Below, one piece after another: positions 43,221 to 53,128 of a stretch of 64,000 nt of DNA. Origin of the DNA: Haloferax prahovense DSM 18310 (GTDB lineage Archaea > Halobacteriota > Halobacteria > Halobacteriales > Haloferacaceae); contig NZ_AOLG01000054.1 in NCBI RefSeq assembly GCF_000336815.1, positions 45,394 through 109,393 of the forward strand. Direction: 5' to 3'. The position numbers and the translations under genes were made by a program. Within the stretch, counting starts at the first letter, position 1. Each line of letters begins with the position of its first letter. The notes under the pieces were generated by a model, which was not told the origin of the DNA, did no database searches, and saw only the letters and a list, made by a program, of their open reading frames with translations.

Positions 43221-44108
43221 TCACGACGCCGTCCGCGGGAGCGATACGGTGACGACGGTTCCGTGGGCCTTCGGCTTCGAGATGTCGAGCGACCCGCCGG
43301 AGGCGTCGACGATGGCGCGGACGAGCCAGAGGCCGACGCCGCTGGTGTGCGAAAGCGGCGTCTCCGAGCCGGAAAGGAGGGCGTCGCGCTCGGCATCGGG
43401 GATACCGGGGCCGTTGTCGGTGACGGTAACCCCGGCGACTTCGCCGAGTTTCCAGACGCCGACGTGCACCTCCGGTTCGTCGCAGTCGGCGTGGACGACG
43501 GCGTTGTCGAGTAACTCCGCGAGACTGCGCGGGAGCGCCGGGTGCGCCCGCACGACGAGCGTCTCCGGCGAGGCGACCGATACCTGCACCTCCGGGTACT
43601 CCATTTCGAGGTCCTCGACGGCGTCCGCGACCGCACAGGAGAGGTCGACGTCGACCTCGTTCCCCTCAGCGAGTTCGACGGTGCGGAGGAGCGCGACCTC
43701 GTCGCTCACTTCGACCAGCCGGTTCGCGCGCTCCTGAATCGCCTGGACCGGGTCGATGTTCGAACCCGCGTCGCCTTTCGACTCGACGAGTTCGGCGTAG
43801 CCGAGGATGGCGGTGCAGGCGTTTCTGATGTCGTGTCTGAGGATTCGATGGAGGACGCTCGTGTGTGCGAGCGTCGACTCCAGTTGCTCGGAGGTCCGGT
43901 TTAGTTTGGACTGACTCCGGTTGACGAGGGCGTACACCAACAGCGCCGAGAGGCCGACGAACAGCCATCCCTTCGCCGTCTGGATGAGTTCGTGGTTCGG
44001 GAGTCCCTCTACGAGACTGTCGCTCGTCGCGACCCAGAGGAAGCCGAAGGCGGCGTAGATAAGCGCCACTCGCCCGGGAGACAGGTCGAACGGCGCGTCA
44101 CCACTCAT
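43221..44108 (-). CDS. Membrane sensor histidine kinase
   Basis: 295 aa. Two membrane helices with a short loop (residues 10-65), a coiled-coil, H-box LRHDIRNACTAILGYAELV (His near 98), N-box ELLDNAVVHA, G-box DNGPGIP and GVGLWLV. It lacks a PAS domain, so it may sense within the membrane. No response regulator is nearby. ATG 44108 is preferred; 44150 is possible. Confidence 0.9.
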   Translation of the reverse strand: MSGDAPFDLSPGRVALIYAAFGFLWVATSDSLVEGLPNHELIQTAKGWLFVGLSALLVYALVNRSQSKLNRTSEQLESTLAHTSVLHRILRHDIRNACTAILGYAELVESKGDAGSNIDPVQAIQERANRLVEVSDEVALLRTVELAEGNEVDVDLSCAVADAVEDLEMEYPEVQVSVASPETLVVRAHPALPRSLAELLDNAVVHADCDEPEVHVGVWKLGEVAGVTVTDNGPGIPDAERDALLSGSETPLSHTSGVGLWLVRAIVDASGGSLDISKPKAHGTVVTVSLPRTAS

Positions 44109-44162
44109 GCTGGAGGGATTCTCACAAAAGCTGATGAGTCCGTCGGTCACCGCACGGGCGGT

Positions 44163-44636
44163 TTAGAAGACAGATTCGCTCTGCCCGTAGGCCGCGACCG
44201 TGACGGCGGTGGTGTAGCCGTCGCCCTCGTGGGTCCCGGTCGTGAGCGCGACGTCCTCGTCGTCGAACGACCACTCGCGGAGGTTCCGGCCCGATTCGAG
44301 CCCGTCGATGACGGCCGCGCGAACGCTCGCTTCGTCGGTGCCGGACGCCTCGTAGAACAGGCCGGGTCCGGAGCCGGTCGCCCAGCCGAGGCCGGCGACG
44401 GCCGTCTCGCCGGGCGTCGAGGTGGTCTCGCGGGCCTGCACCACGGTCAGTCGGTTGCCCGCCGGGCCGAGGTCGGGGGCCACGTCGACCGCCTCGACGG
44501 TCGCGTCGGCGGGGACGACCGAGGAGACGGCGACGAGGTTGTAGTTGTGGACGTTGGCGGCGGCGAGGGCGGCGTCGTACGACGCCATCTCGGTGGGGGC
44601 GGTGCCGACCCCGCGGACGACGCGAATCGTGTTCAT
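44163..44636 (-). CDS. pdaD: Pyruvoyl-dependent arginine decarboxylase
   Basis: 157 aa. NYNLVAVSSVVPADA contains Ser 38-Ser 39, where self-cleavage yields the pyruvoyl group. GETAVAGLGWATG and GLFYEASG are family segments. It makes agmatine from arginine, which haloarchaea use for agmatidine in tRNA-Ile2 and polyamines. It starts on the same strand downstream of panB, 107 bases away. Confidence 0.92.
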   Translation of the reverse strand: MNTIRVVRGVGTAPTEMASYDAALAAANVHNYNLVAVSSVVPADATVEAVDVAPDLGPAGNRLTVVQARETTSTPGETAVAGLGWATGSGPGLFYEASGTDEASVRAAVIDGLESGRNLREWSFDDEDVALTTGTHEGDGYTTAVTVAAYGQSESVF

Positions 44637-44743
44637 GTCCGAACTCTCGCGGCGGCGGAAAAGGGGGTTACGAATAGTGGCGCTCGAAAGCCGGGGTGAG
44701 GCGGAGGCGTCGACGACCGCCGCGACGCCGGTTCCCGACCGGT

Positions 44744-45982
44744 TCAGTACTGGTAGTCCGTGAAGCCCGAGATGGGGCCGGTGCCGGACTCCTCGACGTT
44801 CGAGAGCTTCTCGTGGGCGGCGTCGAAGTCCGCTCCCGTCACCTCCGTCCGGCCGTCGCGGATGGCGAACATCCCGGCCTCGGTCGTGAGCGACGCGATG
44901 TCCGCGCCGGAGTAGTCGTCGAGTTCCTCGGCGAGCGCGTCGAGGTCCACGTCGTCGGCGACGTTCATGTCGCGGGTGTGGATGTCGAGGATACGGCGGC
45001 GGCCCTCGACGGCGGGCTTGGGAACCTCGATGAGGCGGTCGAACCGGCCCGGCCGGAGAATGGCCTCGTCGAGCATGTCGAAGCGGTTCGTCGCCGCGAT
45101 GATGCGGATGTCGCCGCGGTCGTCGAAGCCGTCCATCTCCGAGAGGAGCTGCATCATCGTGCGCTGGACCTCGGCGTCGCCGGAGGTCTTCGAGTCCGTG
45201 CGCTTCGAGGCGACGGCGTCGATTTCGTCGATGAAGATGACCACCGGCTCGCGCTCGGCGGCGAGCTTGAACAGGTCGCGGACGAGCCGCGCGCCCTCGC
45301 CGATGAACTTCTGGACGAGTTCGGAGCCGGCCATCTTGATGAACGAGGCGTTGGTCTCGTTGGCGACGGCCTTGGCGAGCATCGTCTTGCCGGTCCCCGG
45401 CGGGCCGTACAGGAGCACGCCCGCGGGCGGGTCGATGCCGACTTCCTCGAACATCTCGGGGTTCTCGAGGGGCTGTTCGACCGCCTCGCGGACCTCGCGG
45501 ACCTGCTCGTCGATGCCGCCGATGTCGTCGTAGGTGACCGTCGGCGACTCGACGACCTCCATCGCCTGCGCCCGCGCGTCCGTCTCGTCGTCGAGGATAG
45601 TCTGGACGGCGAACGAATCGTTGATGGCGACGCGGTCGCCGGGTTCGATGTCGTCGATGTTCAGGCTCGGTGCGAATTCGGTCAGGACCTCCTGGTTGTT
45701 CCCGTGCTGCTTGATGATGACGCCGTCGTCGGTCAGTTCTTCGACCGTGGCGATGTAGTACGAGGCCGTCTTCAGGGCCTCGTTTCGCGCCTTCATCTGG
45801 TCGACCTCGTCGACCAGTTCGGCGTGACGGTCGTCGGCGTTCTGGAGCCGCTGGTCGAGTTCGCGGTTGACGTCGACCATGCGTTCGAAGTGCTGGCGGA
45901 GTGCAGAGAGGCGCTCTGCATCCGACATCTCGGGGTCCAGATCGAGATGAGGACGTTCCGGGAGAGATGGACTCCGTGACAT
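44744..45982 (-). CDS. panB: Proteasome-activating nucleotidase PanB
   Basis: 412 aa. The N-terminal coiled-coil (residues 25-75), an OB fold, then the AAA domain: Walker A GPPGTGKT near 191, Walker B IFIDEIDA near 246, and the second region of homology. PAN unfolds proteins for the 20S proteasome. The N-terminus MSRSPSLPERPHLDLDPEMS fits the PanB paralogue of haloarchaea. The C-terminus ends DYQY, not a strict HbYX. ATG 45982 preferred over 46006. Confidence 0.94.
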   Translation of the reverse strand: MSRSPSLPERPHLDLDPEMSDAERLSALRQHFERMVDVNRELDQRLQNADDRHAELVDEVDQMKARNEALKTASYYIATVEELTDDGVIIKQHGNNQEVLTEFAPSLNIDDIEPGDRVAINDSFAVQTILDDETDARAQAMEVVESPTVTYDDIGGIDEQVREVREAVEQPLENPEMFEEVGIDPPAGVLLYGPPGTGKTMLAKAVANETNASFIKMAGSELVQKFIGEGARLVRDLFKLAAEREPVVIFIDEIDAVASKRTDSKTSGDAEVQRTMMQLLSEMDGFDDRGDIRIIAATNRFDMLDEAILRPGRFDRLIEVPKPAVEGRRRILDIHTRDMNVADDVDLDALAEELDDYSGADIASLTTEAGMFAIRDGRTEVTGADFDAAHEKLSNVEESGTGPISGFTDYQY

Positions 45983-46385
45983 CAGTGATTGGCCACACTT
46001 AGGCATGCGCGTAAATGTGCCTTTGGGTCAGAGAACACGAGTGCGCCGCTCGAAGCGGTTTTAGGTGACAGCGCCACCGTGGCCGCTCGCCTGCCGGGCG
46101 AATCGAAGGCCCGCGGGCGGTGTCTACGACTCGCGCGAAGCGAACACAGGTCCAGCAGGAACACGGGCGCACTCAAGAAGATGTGGAAGGAGGAAGTTGC
46201 GGAGGTTCGGTGTGTACAGGTCGCCCCTCGTTTCGGCCCGACATGCCCTCCGCGAAGACAGATACGACGCCCATCGACTTGAAAGGAATTCGTCATCGCC
46301 GAGAACGTCCCGTAAATCGAGATGTCGGTATTCATTCGGTACTATCCGCCGAGCGATGCCTCCGGAGAGCCATCGACCGGAACCG
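45983..46385. other. Gap between panB and dUTPase, no gene recognised
   Basis: 403 bases. It contains short GC-rich inverted segments around 46062-46120 but no convincing frame, tRNA, SRP or RNase P RNA. The panB promoter must lie in its left part; no clear TATA box was found. Confidence 0.5.
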
Positions 46386-46859
46386 TCAGCGGGTCCGCTC
46401 GCCCTGATAGCTACCGTCGTAGGTCCCGTCGTGGTTCGCGTCCGCGAGGACGATTTGAGCCACGCGCGCGCCGCGTTCGAGTTCGACCGGGTGGTGGACC
46501 TGCAAGAGCCCCTCTCCTTTCCCCTCGTAGCCGGCGTCCCAGACGGCCGTGTTCAGCATACAGGAGTTCCGCATGAGCGACGACCGCGGGTAGATGAAGC
46601 CGACGTGATCCTCCGGGATGTGGACCGTCTCGGCGTACTGGAGGACGTAGCCGCCGGGGTCGAGTCGGTACGTCTCGGCGTCCGGGTCGGCGAACTCGAG
46701 GGGCCGACGCTCGCCGATGGTCTTCCCTTCGCGGCCGAGGCGGCCCGGTTCGACCTGTTCGAGGACCGCTTCGAGCGTCAGGTCGACGCCGTTCGGTTGG
46801 ACCTGTTCGGCCGTGACCGGCGAGATGTGCTGTGCGACGAACGAGCCAGCGCGGTGCAT
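46386..46859 (-). CDS. dUTPase/dCTP deaminase family
   Basis: 157 aa. FIYPRSSLMRNSCMLNTAVW holds the nucleotide-binding PRSSL motif, and WDAGYEGKGEGLLQVHHPVE completes the beta-barrel core. It either hydrolyses dUTP or deaminates dCTP; archaeal members can do one or both. The trimer active site uses residues here. ATG 46859 fits the family. Confidence 0.85.
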   Translation of the reverse strand: MHRAGSFVAQHISPVTAEQVQPNGVDLTLEAVLEQVEPGRLGREGKTIGERRPLEFADPDAETYRLDPGGYVLQYAETVHIPEDHVGFIYPRSSLMRNSCMLNTAVWDAGYEGKGEGLLQVHHPVELERGARVAQIVLADANHDGTYDGSYQGERTR

Positions 46860-47163
46860 ATCCGAACCCCGTTCAGGGGGCGCAAAACTGTGCCGAACCT
46901 CGGTCGGCCGGCGGCCCGGGGATGGTGTCGGTACCGGGGTCGTGACGCGGTCTAAACCACCCCGTTTTCGAGCTGATAGAGGGACCGAATCACCCTCCAT
47001 TTGGGGCGGTGACGGCCCCCGCGGTGACAAGTCACATGGGAGAACCAACAAGGAGTTTAATGGCCCTTAGACGCTAGAAACCCCGAGACGGCGCTATCGT
47101 TCACGTTCGAAGATAGGGAAGTACGCGGGATTTATATCCGAGGACCATCGACGTTCGGGTGTT
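46860..47163. promoter_or_regulatory. Divergent intergenic region, acn promoter at right
   Basis: 304 bases between dut/dcd and acn. TTTATATCC at 47131-47139, 25-33 bases before ATG 47164, is a good TATA box for a leaderless acn transcript. Nothing else is recognised. Confidence 0.65.
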
Positions 47164-49128
47164 ATGGGACAGACGCTCACGGAAAAGATTCTCTCGGACC
47201 ACCTCGTCGAGGGTGACCTCACCCCCGGAGAGGAGATCGGAATCGAAATCGACCAAGTCCTGATGCAGGACACGACTGGGACGATGGTTTGGCTCCAGTT
47301 CGAGGCGCTCGACCTCGACGAGGCCCAGACCGAACTCGCCGCCCAGTACTGCGACCACCAGACCTACCAGTTCGACTTCAAGAACACGGATGACCACCGC
47401 TTCCTCCGTTCCGCGGCCGGGACATATGGTGCCCACTTCTCCCGCCCCGGTAACGGTATCTGCCACAACGTCCACAAGGAGAACTTCGCCGCGCCCGGCA
47501 AGACGCTCCTCGGCTCGGACTCCCACACGCCGACGCCCGGCGGCCTCGGCCAGCTCGCCATCGGTGCCGGTGGCCTCGACATCGCTGTCGCCATGGGTGG
47601 CGGCGCGTACTACGTCGAGATGCCGGAAGTCGTGAACGTCCGCCTCGAAGGCGAACTCCCCGAGTGGTCCTCCGCGAAGGACGTCATCCTCGAGATGCTC
47701 CGCCGCGAGACCGTCAAGGGCGGCGTCGGCAAGGTGTTCGAGTACACCGGCCCCGGTGCTGAATCGCTCACCGTGCCCGAGCGAACCACCATCACCAACA
47801 TGGGGACCGAACTCGGTGCCACCTCGTCGCTCTTCGAGACCGACGAGAAGACCAAGGACTACCTCGAGCGCCAGGGTCGCGGCGACGAGTACATCGAGCT
47901 GACGGCCGACGACGACGCCGAATACGCCGACGAAATCGTCATCGACCTCGGCGACCTCGAACCGCTCATCGCCTGCCCGTCGATGCCCGACAACGTGGTT
48001 CCGGTCCGCGAAGTCGCCGGCGAGAAGGTCGAGCAGGTCCTCGTCGGTTCCTGTACCAACGGCGGCTACGAGGACGTCCTCCCGGCCGCGAAGATGGTCA
48101 AGGACCAGGAAGTCGCAAAGCACCTCGAGATGATCGTCGCGCCCGGTTCGAAGCAGGCCGGCGAGATGCTCGCCCGCGAGGGCTGGACGGCAGAGATGAT
48201 GGCGGCCGGCGTCAACGTCTCCGAGGCGACCTGTGGTCCGTGTATCGGTATCGGCCACGTCCCCGCCTCCGACTCCGTCTCGCTGCGCACCTTCAACCGC
48301 AACTTCGAGGGGCGCTCGGGCATCGAAGAGGACAACGTCTACCTCTGCTCGCCGCAGGTCGCCGCCGCCGCGGCGCTCAAGGGCGAAATCGTCGACCCGC
48401 GCGACCTCGCCGACGAACTCGGTCTCGACGCCCCCGGCGTCGAGCTCCCCGACAAGTACAACGGCTCGAAGACGGACCTCATCTACGCCGAAGACGCCAT
48501 CGACGACGAGCTCATCAAGGGCCCGAACATCGGCGAAGTCCCCCTGCAGGACCCCCTCGGCTCCCACATCTCGGGTGAGACCCTCCTGAAGATGGAGGAC
48601 AACATCACGACCGACCACATCATCCCGGCGACGTCCGACATCCTCAAGTTCCGCTCGAACATCGAGCGCCTCTCGGACTTCACGCTCTCACGCGTTGACG
48701 AGACGTTCGCCCAGCGGGCCAAGGATGCCGGTACCGGCGTCCTCGTCGCGGGCGAGAACTACGGTCAGGGTTCCTCCCGCGAACACGCCGCGATGTGTCC
48801 GATGTACCTCGGTATCGAGGCCGTCCTCGCGCAGTCGTTCGCTCGCATCCACAAGGCGAACCTGTTCAACTTCGGTATCGTCCCCCTCGCCATCGACGAG
48901 GAGACCTACGCGAAGATCGAACAGGGCGACGACGTCGAAATCGTCGACGACGTTGCCGAAGCCGTCGAATCCGGCCAGGAAGAGTTCACCATCCGCGTGA
49001 ACGACGACTGGGAAGCGACGGCGAACCTGCACGCCTCCGAGCGCGAGCGCCGTATCCTCACCGCCGGCGGCAAGCTCCCCCTCACGAAGCAGCAGGCCGA
49101 GGGCGGCGCTGCCCCCGCGGACGACTGA
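47164..49128 (+). CDS. acn: Aconitate hydratase
   Basis: 654 aa, the shorter AcnA-like form of haloarchaea. The [4Fe-4S] ligands are Cys 297 (GSCTNGGY) and Cys 356 and 359 (ATCGPCIGIG). AGENYGQGSSREHAAMCPMY is the swivel domain loop. It converts citrate to isocitrate and so feeds both the TCA cycle and the glyoxylate bypass encoded at 21.9-24.2 kb. Confidence 0.96.
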   Translation: MGQTLTEKILSDHLVEGDLTPGEEIGIEIDQVLMQDTTGTMVWLQFEALDLDEAQTELAAQYCDHQTYQFDFKNTDDHRFLRSAAGTYGAHFSRPGNGICHNVHKENFAAPGKTLLGSDSHTPTPGGLGQLAIGAGGLDIAVAMGGGAYYVEMPEVVNVRLEGELPEWSSAKDVILEMLRRETVKGGVGKVFEYTGPGAESLTVPERTTITNMGTELGATSSLFETDEKTKDYLERQGRGDEYIELTADDDAEYADEIVIDLGDLEPLIACPSMPDNVVPVREVAGEKVEQVLVGSCTNGGYEDVLPAAKMVKDQEVAKHLEMIVAPGSKQAGEMLAREGWTAEMMAAGVNVSEATCGPCIGIGHVPASDSVSLRTFNRNFEGRSGIEEDNVYLCSPQVAAAAALKGEIVDPRDLADELGLDAPGVELPDKYNGSKTDLIYAEDAIDDELIKGPNIGEVPLQDPLGSHISGETLLKMEDNITTDHIIPATSDILKFRSNIERLSDFTLSRVDETFAQRAKDAGTGVLVAGENYGQGSSREHAAMCPMYLGIEAVLAQSFARIHKANLFNFGIVPLAIDEETYAKIEQGDDVEIVDDVAEAVESGQEEFTIRVNDDWEATANLHASERERRILTAGGKLPLTKQQAEGGAAPADD

Positions 49129-49294
49129 ACGCGACCAACACGCCTTCTCACTTTTTCGCCCGGCGAGCGGCGGCCACCGCGCGGCCGGAAGTAGTGCACT
49201 GCCCGCTCCCGTGCGCGTCTGTCTCGGCGTCGGTTCCGCGTCCGTCCGCACCCGTGCCGTCGGGCTTTTGCGTGCCAACCACGTAGCGCCGGGC

Positions 49295-49783
49295 GTGACG
49301 GCGTTCGACGACGCGCTCGCCGGCGACTTGGTCGTCAGGCGGGTCGACCGGGCGGACCTCCTCGACGTGCTCCGCATCGAGCGGACGTGTTTCTCCGAGC
49401 CGTGGCCGTACTCCGCGTTCGAGATGTTCGTCGACGAGCCGGCGTTCCTCGTCGCCGCCCGCGGGGACGAGGTGCTCGGCTACGTCGTCGCCGACGTGAT
49501 GCCGAACCACGGCAACGACATCGGCCACGTGAAGGACCTCGCGGTCCGCCCGGAGGCCCGCGGGAACGGCCTCGGCCGGCAGCTGCTCGTTCAGTCGCTG
49601 ACGGCGATGGCCATCGCTGGCGCGACGGTCGTGAAGCTCGAAGTCCGCGTCTCGAACGACCCGGCTATCGGCCTCTACCGGAGCCTCGGCTTCGAGCCCG
49701 CCCGCCGGGTGCCGAGCTACTACGGCGACGGCGAGGACGCGTACATCATGGTCCTCGATGTGGCGGAGTGGCAGCGCGCCTGA
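49295..49783 (+). CDS. RimI-like N-acetyltransferase
   Basis: 162 aa. CFSEPWPYSAFEMFVDEPAF is the RimI/NAA10 substrate-loop signature and VRPEARGNGLGRQLL binds acetyl-CoA; NDPAIGLYRSLGFEP closes the fold. Archaeal RimI acetylates protein N-termini. GTG 49295 is preferred to GTG 49211 since the earlier stretch is poor. It is followed closely by the Bat-type regulator. Confidence 0.9.
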   Translation: MTAFDDALAGDLVVRRVDRADLLDVLRIERTCFSEPWPYSAFEMFVDEPAFLVAARGDEVLGYVVADVMPNHGNDIGHVKDLAVRPEARGNGLGRQLLVQSLTAMAIAGATVVKLEVRVSNDPAIGLYRSLGFEPARRVPSYYGDGEDAYIMVLDVAEWQRA

Positions 49784-49809
49784 CAGGACCGCTCGCGGCC
49801 GAAGGAGCG

Positions 49810-49816
49810 CTTATCA
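49810..49816 (+). promoter_or_regulatory. TATA-like box for the Bat-type regulator
   Basis: CTTATCA lies 23-29 bases before GTG 49839 and supports that start over in-frame codons overlapping rimI. Confidence 0.5.
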
Positions 49817-49838
49817 CGACGAGCCGCGTACACGGGTT

Positions 49839-52800
49839 GTGTTACCGTCCCCCACCGTGCTCTGTCTGAGTGACGACGGCGAGTTCGCGGCGTCCCTCGA
49901 CTCGTCGCTGTCGTCGCTCGATGGAGCGACGACCGTCCGGCACGTCCGCACCCCCGCCGCGGCGCGCGCGGAACTCGTTTCCGCCCCGGCGGCCATCTCC
50001 TGTATCGTCCTGGCCGCCCCCACGGCGGCCGGCGACGAGGGGGCGTTCGTCCGCGACATCTACACCCAGGGCATCGACGTTCCGGTCGTCGTCGCGGCCG
50101 CCGACCAGGAGACCGCGACCCGCGCGGTCGAAGCCGGCGCGACGGACTACGTCGTCCGCGACGACGACCCCGAGACGATGTCGTGGCTCGCCTTCCGCGT
50201 CGAGCGGGCGCTCGGCGAGTGCACCCTCGCGCGGAGCCACCGGGACCGAATCGAACAGCAGCGCGTCGTCTCCGAAATCGGAACGCGGGCGCTGACCGCC
50301 GTCGACCTCGACTCGACGCTCGACCACGCCGCGAGTCGCGTCCGCGACGTGCTCGACGCCAGTTCGGTCACGATTTTCGAGGGCCTCGACGACGGCGCGT
50401 TCCGCGTCGCCGCCGCCGCGGGCTGGTCGGCGAATCGGGGCCACGGACTCGCCGCGGCCGGGGGGACGCAGGCGGTCGAGACATACCGGTCCGGGCGTTC
50501 GACGCTCGTCGACGACTTCGACGACGACGAGCGCTTCGAGCACGCGACCGGCGCGGGCCCGTCGGGACCGAAAAGCGGAATGAGCGCGGCTATCGGCGGC
50601 GACGACACCCGGTGGGGAGTCATCGCCGTCCACGGCGTCGCCCGCGGGCAGTTCTCCGACGACGACGTGCTCTTCTTGGAGAACATCGCCGCCGTCGTCG
50701 GCGCGGCGACCGAACGGAACGAGCTGAAAAGCGCCCTCTCGGAGGTCTTAGAGCGGATGGACGAGGCGGTGATGGGGTTCGACGCGGACTGGCGCGTCAC
50801 CTACGTCAACTCGACGGCCGAACACGGCCTCGGGATGTCGGCCGCGGCGGTGTTGGGGACGCGCATCTGGGACTCGGTGCCCGAGTCGGCCGTCTTCCGC
50901 GAGGAGTTCGAGCGAGCGATGGAGCGACAGGAGCCGGCGACCTTCGAGCAGTACTACGACCGCCTCGAAACGTGGTACGCGGTTCGGGCGTACCCCTCAG
51001 AGACGGGGCTGTCCGTCTACTTCACAGACATCACGGAGCAGTTGGAACACGAGGTCGAAGCCGAGCAGTACGGGCGGATGCTAGCGGCCGTCGCCGACGC
51101 GGTGTACGCGCTGGACGACGAGGGGCGGTTCGCGGCGGTCAACCCCGCGTTCGAGCGCCTCACCGGACTCGAGCGCGACCGCGTCATCGGGTCGTCCACG
51201 GCGTTGCTCACCGAGAACGCGAGCGCGACCGACGGCAGCGACGAGGCGTTCGCGTCGACCTCGCAGGGAATCGTGGAGTTGGACCTGCGGACGCCCGACG
51301 AGGGGGTCGTCAGAGTCGAAGACCACCGGACGCCGCTGGTCGTCGGCGGCGAGGAAGTCGGCTCGGTCGGCGTCCTCCGCGACGTGACGAAGCGACACCG
51401 CTACGAGCGCCTGCTCGCGACGCTCCACGACCGGACCCGAGAGATGATGGGCGCGACCGACCGACAGGCGGTCCTCCGGGCCGCCGTCGACGCCTGCGAC
51501 GAGGTGCTCGGCGACGCCCGGACGGAGCTGTTCGTCTTCGACGAGGCGGACACGAGCCTCGTCCGCGTCGGCGCGGCCGGAACCGGCCTCGGCGACAAGC
51601 CGGTCGGGGGCGGCCTCGACCGCGGTGGGGTCTGGGACGCGTTCGTCTCCGGCGAGGTCCGCGTGATCGAAATCGCGCCCGACGGGGGCGTCGTCGACGG
51701 CGTCGAGCGCGTCATCGCCGCGCCGCTCGGTCGTCACGGCGTCCTCGTCACCGGCCACCCCGGCACCGTCGCGCCAGACGAGGTCGACGTGGAGCTCGTG
51801 AACCTGCTTTCTGCGACCGTCGAGGAACTGCTCGACCGAATCGACGCCGAGGCGGAGCTACGCGAGCGCGACCGGCGGCTCGAGGCCCAGAACGAGGCGC
51901 TCACCCGACTCGACCGAATCAACGCGACCATCCGGAACATCAACCAGTCGCTCATCCGCGCGCCGACCCGCGGCGAGGCGCTTTCGGCCGTGGCCAAGCA
52001 CCTCGTCGACGCCGACGACTACGCCATCGTCTGGCACGCAGAGGCCAGGGACGTGGACGAGACGTACCGGCCGACGAGCGACGCGGTCCACGGCGCTGAC
52101 ACCGCCTACGCCGACCGACTCGGAGAGGTTGCGTCCGCGGAACCGCTGTTTCCCCTGCTCGAAGCTGCCGTGGAGACCCGGGAGATACAGGTGATAGCGG
52201 ACGTGCTCGACGACCCCGCGTGGGCCGACCACCGCGGCGACGCCCTCAGCTACGGGTTCCGCGCTATCGCGGTCATCCCCGCGGTCGCCGACGACCGGGT
52301 GGAGGCGCTGTTCGTCGTCCACGCCACCGACCCGGACGCCTTCGCCGACGACGACGGCCTGCTCACCGACCTGGGCGAGACGGTCGGCTACGCCCTCGCA
52401 GCCACCGGGCGCGCCGACGCCATGCTGACCGAGCGCCGGACGGACGTGCAGGTACAACTCGGCGGCGACCGGTTGTCGCTGTCGCGGCTCGCCCGGCGCG
52501 TCGGTCGCGCGGTGAGCCTCGGCGGCGTCATCCCGAACTCCGACGGCTCCGTCATCGCGTTCGTCGCCAGCGACGCGGAACCCGAAGAGGTCGTCGCCGC
52601 CGGGCGGGACATCGCGACGCGCGTGCGCCACGTCTCGACCGACGACTCGGGGTCCCTGTTCGAACTCCGCCTCCCGCGGGAGTCGCTGTTCGAGACGCTG
52701 TACGCCTCGGAGGCGACCCTGCGCGCGCTCGACGCGACGCCGACCCAGACCACGCTCACCGCCGAGGTGCCGGAACGAATCCGGGTCCGCTCGTTCGTCG

Positions 52801-53078
52801 ACGCGCTCGACTCGAACTACCCGGGGACGAGTCTGCTGTCGCGGCGGACCACGGACGACGGCACCGAGTCGCCGCAGACGTTCGCTGCCGAGATGCGCGA
52901 GGCGTGGACGAGCCGACAGTACGAGTCGATTCGGGCGGCCCACCTCGCCGGATTCTACGAGTGGCCGCGCCGCAGCACCGCCGAGACGCTCGCCGAGACG
53001 TTCGACATCAGCGCGCCGACCTACCAGTACCACCTGCGCGCGGCCGAGCGAAAACTGGTCGAGCGCGTCTTCGAATGA
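49839..53078 (+). CDS. Bat-type multi-sensor transcription regulator
   Basis: 1079 aa from GTG 49839. Order: receiver-like domain (1-120), in which the phospho-Asp position is Ala (CIVLAAPT); GAF (about 150-300); PAS (310-420); PAS (430-535, FERLTGLERDRVIGS); GAF (540-680); coiled-coil and GAF (690-860); Bat domain (860-1010); HTH_10 (FDISAPTYQYHLRAAERKLV). Related proteins switch on bacteriorhodopsin or carotenoid genes in response to oxygen and light. The target here is not evident. Confidence 0.9.
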   Translation: MLPSPTVLCLSDDGEFAASLDSSLSSLDGATTVRHVRTPAAARAELVSAPAAISCIVLAAPTAAGDEGAFVRDIYTQGIDVPVVVAAADQETATRAVEAGATDYVVRDDDPETMSWLAFRVERALGECTLARSHRDRIEQQRVVSEIGTRALTAVDLDSTLDHAASRVRDVLDASSVTIFEGLDDGAFRVAAAAGWSANRGHGLAAAGGTQAVETYRSGRSTLVDDFDDDERFEHATGAGPSGPKSGMSAAIGGDDTRWGVIAVHGVARGQFSDDDVLFLENIAAVVGAATERNELKSALSEVLERMDEAVMGFDADWRVTYVNSTAEHGLGMSAAAVLGTRIWDSVPESAVFREEFERAMERQEPATFEQYYDRLETWYAVRAYPSETGLSVYFTDITEQLEHEVEAEQYGRMLAAVADAVYALDDEGRFAAVNPAFERLTGLERDRVIGSSTALLTENASATDGSDEAFASTSQGIVELDLRTPDEGVVRVEDHRTPLVVGGEEVGSVGVLRDVTKRHRYERLLATLHDRTREMMGATDRQAVLRAAVDACDEVLGDARTELFVFDEADTSLVRVGAAGTGLGDKPVGGGLDRGGVWDAFVSGEVRVIEIAPDGGVVDGVERVIAAPLGRHGVLVTGHPGTVAPDEVDVELVNLLSATVEELLDRIDAEAELRERDRRLEAQNEALTRLDRINATIRNINQSLIRAPTRGEALSAVAKHLVDADDYAIVWHAEARDVDETYRPTSDAVHGADTAYADRLGEVASAEPLFPLLEAAVETREIQVIADVLDDPAWADHRGDALSYGFRAIAVIPAVADDRVEALFVVHATDPDAFADDDGLLTDLGETVGYALAATGRADAMLTERRTDVQVQLGGDRLSLSRLARRVGRAVSLGGVIPNSDGSVIAFVASDAEPEEVVAAGRDIATRVRHVSTDDSGSLFELRLPRESLFETLYASEATLRALDATPTQTTLTAEVPERIRVRSFVDALDSNYPGTSLLSRRTTDDGTESPQTFAAEMREAWTSRQYESIRAAHLAGFYEWPRRSTAETLAETFDISAPTYQYHLRAAERKLVERVFE

Positions 53079-53128
53079 TACCATACCACATGGGGCCCAG
53101 CGATACCAGCTGATTTTCAGTTACGGTT

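Noticed and set aside
45983-46385. SRP RNA or RNase P RNA
   Set aside because: GC-rich inverted segments exist, but the conserved SRP helix 8 or RNase P core sequences were not found on either strand.
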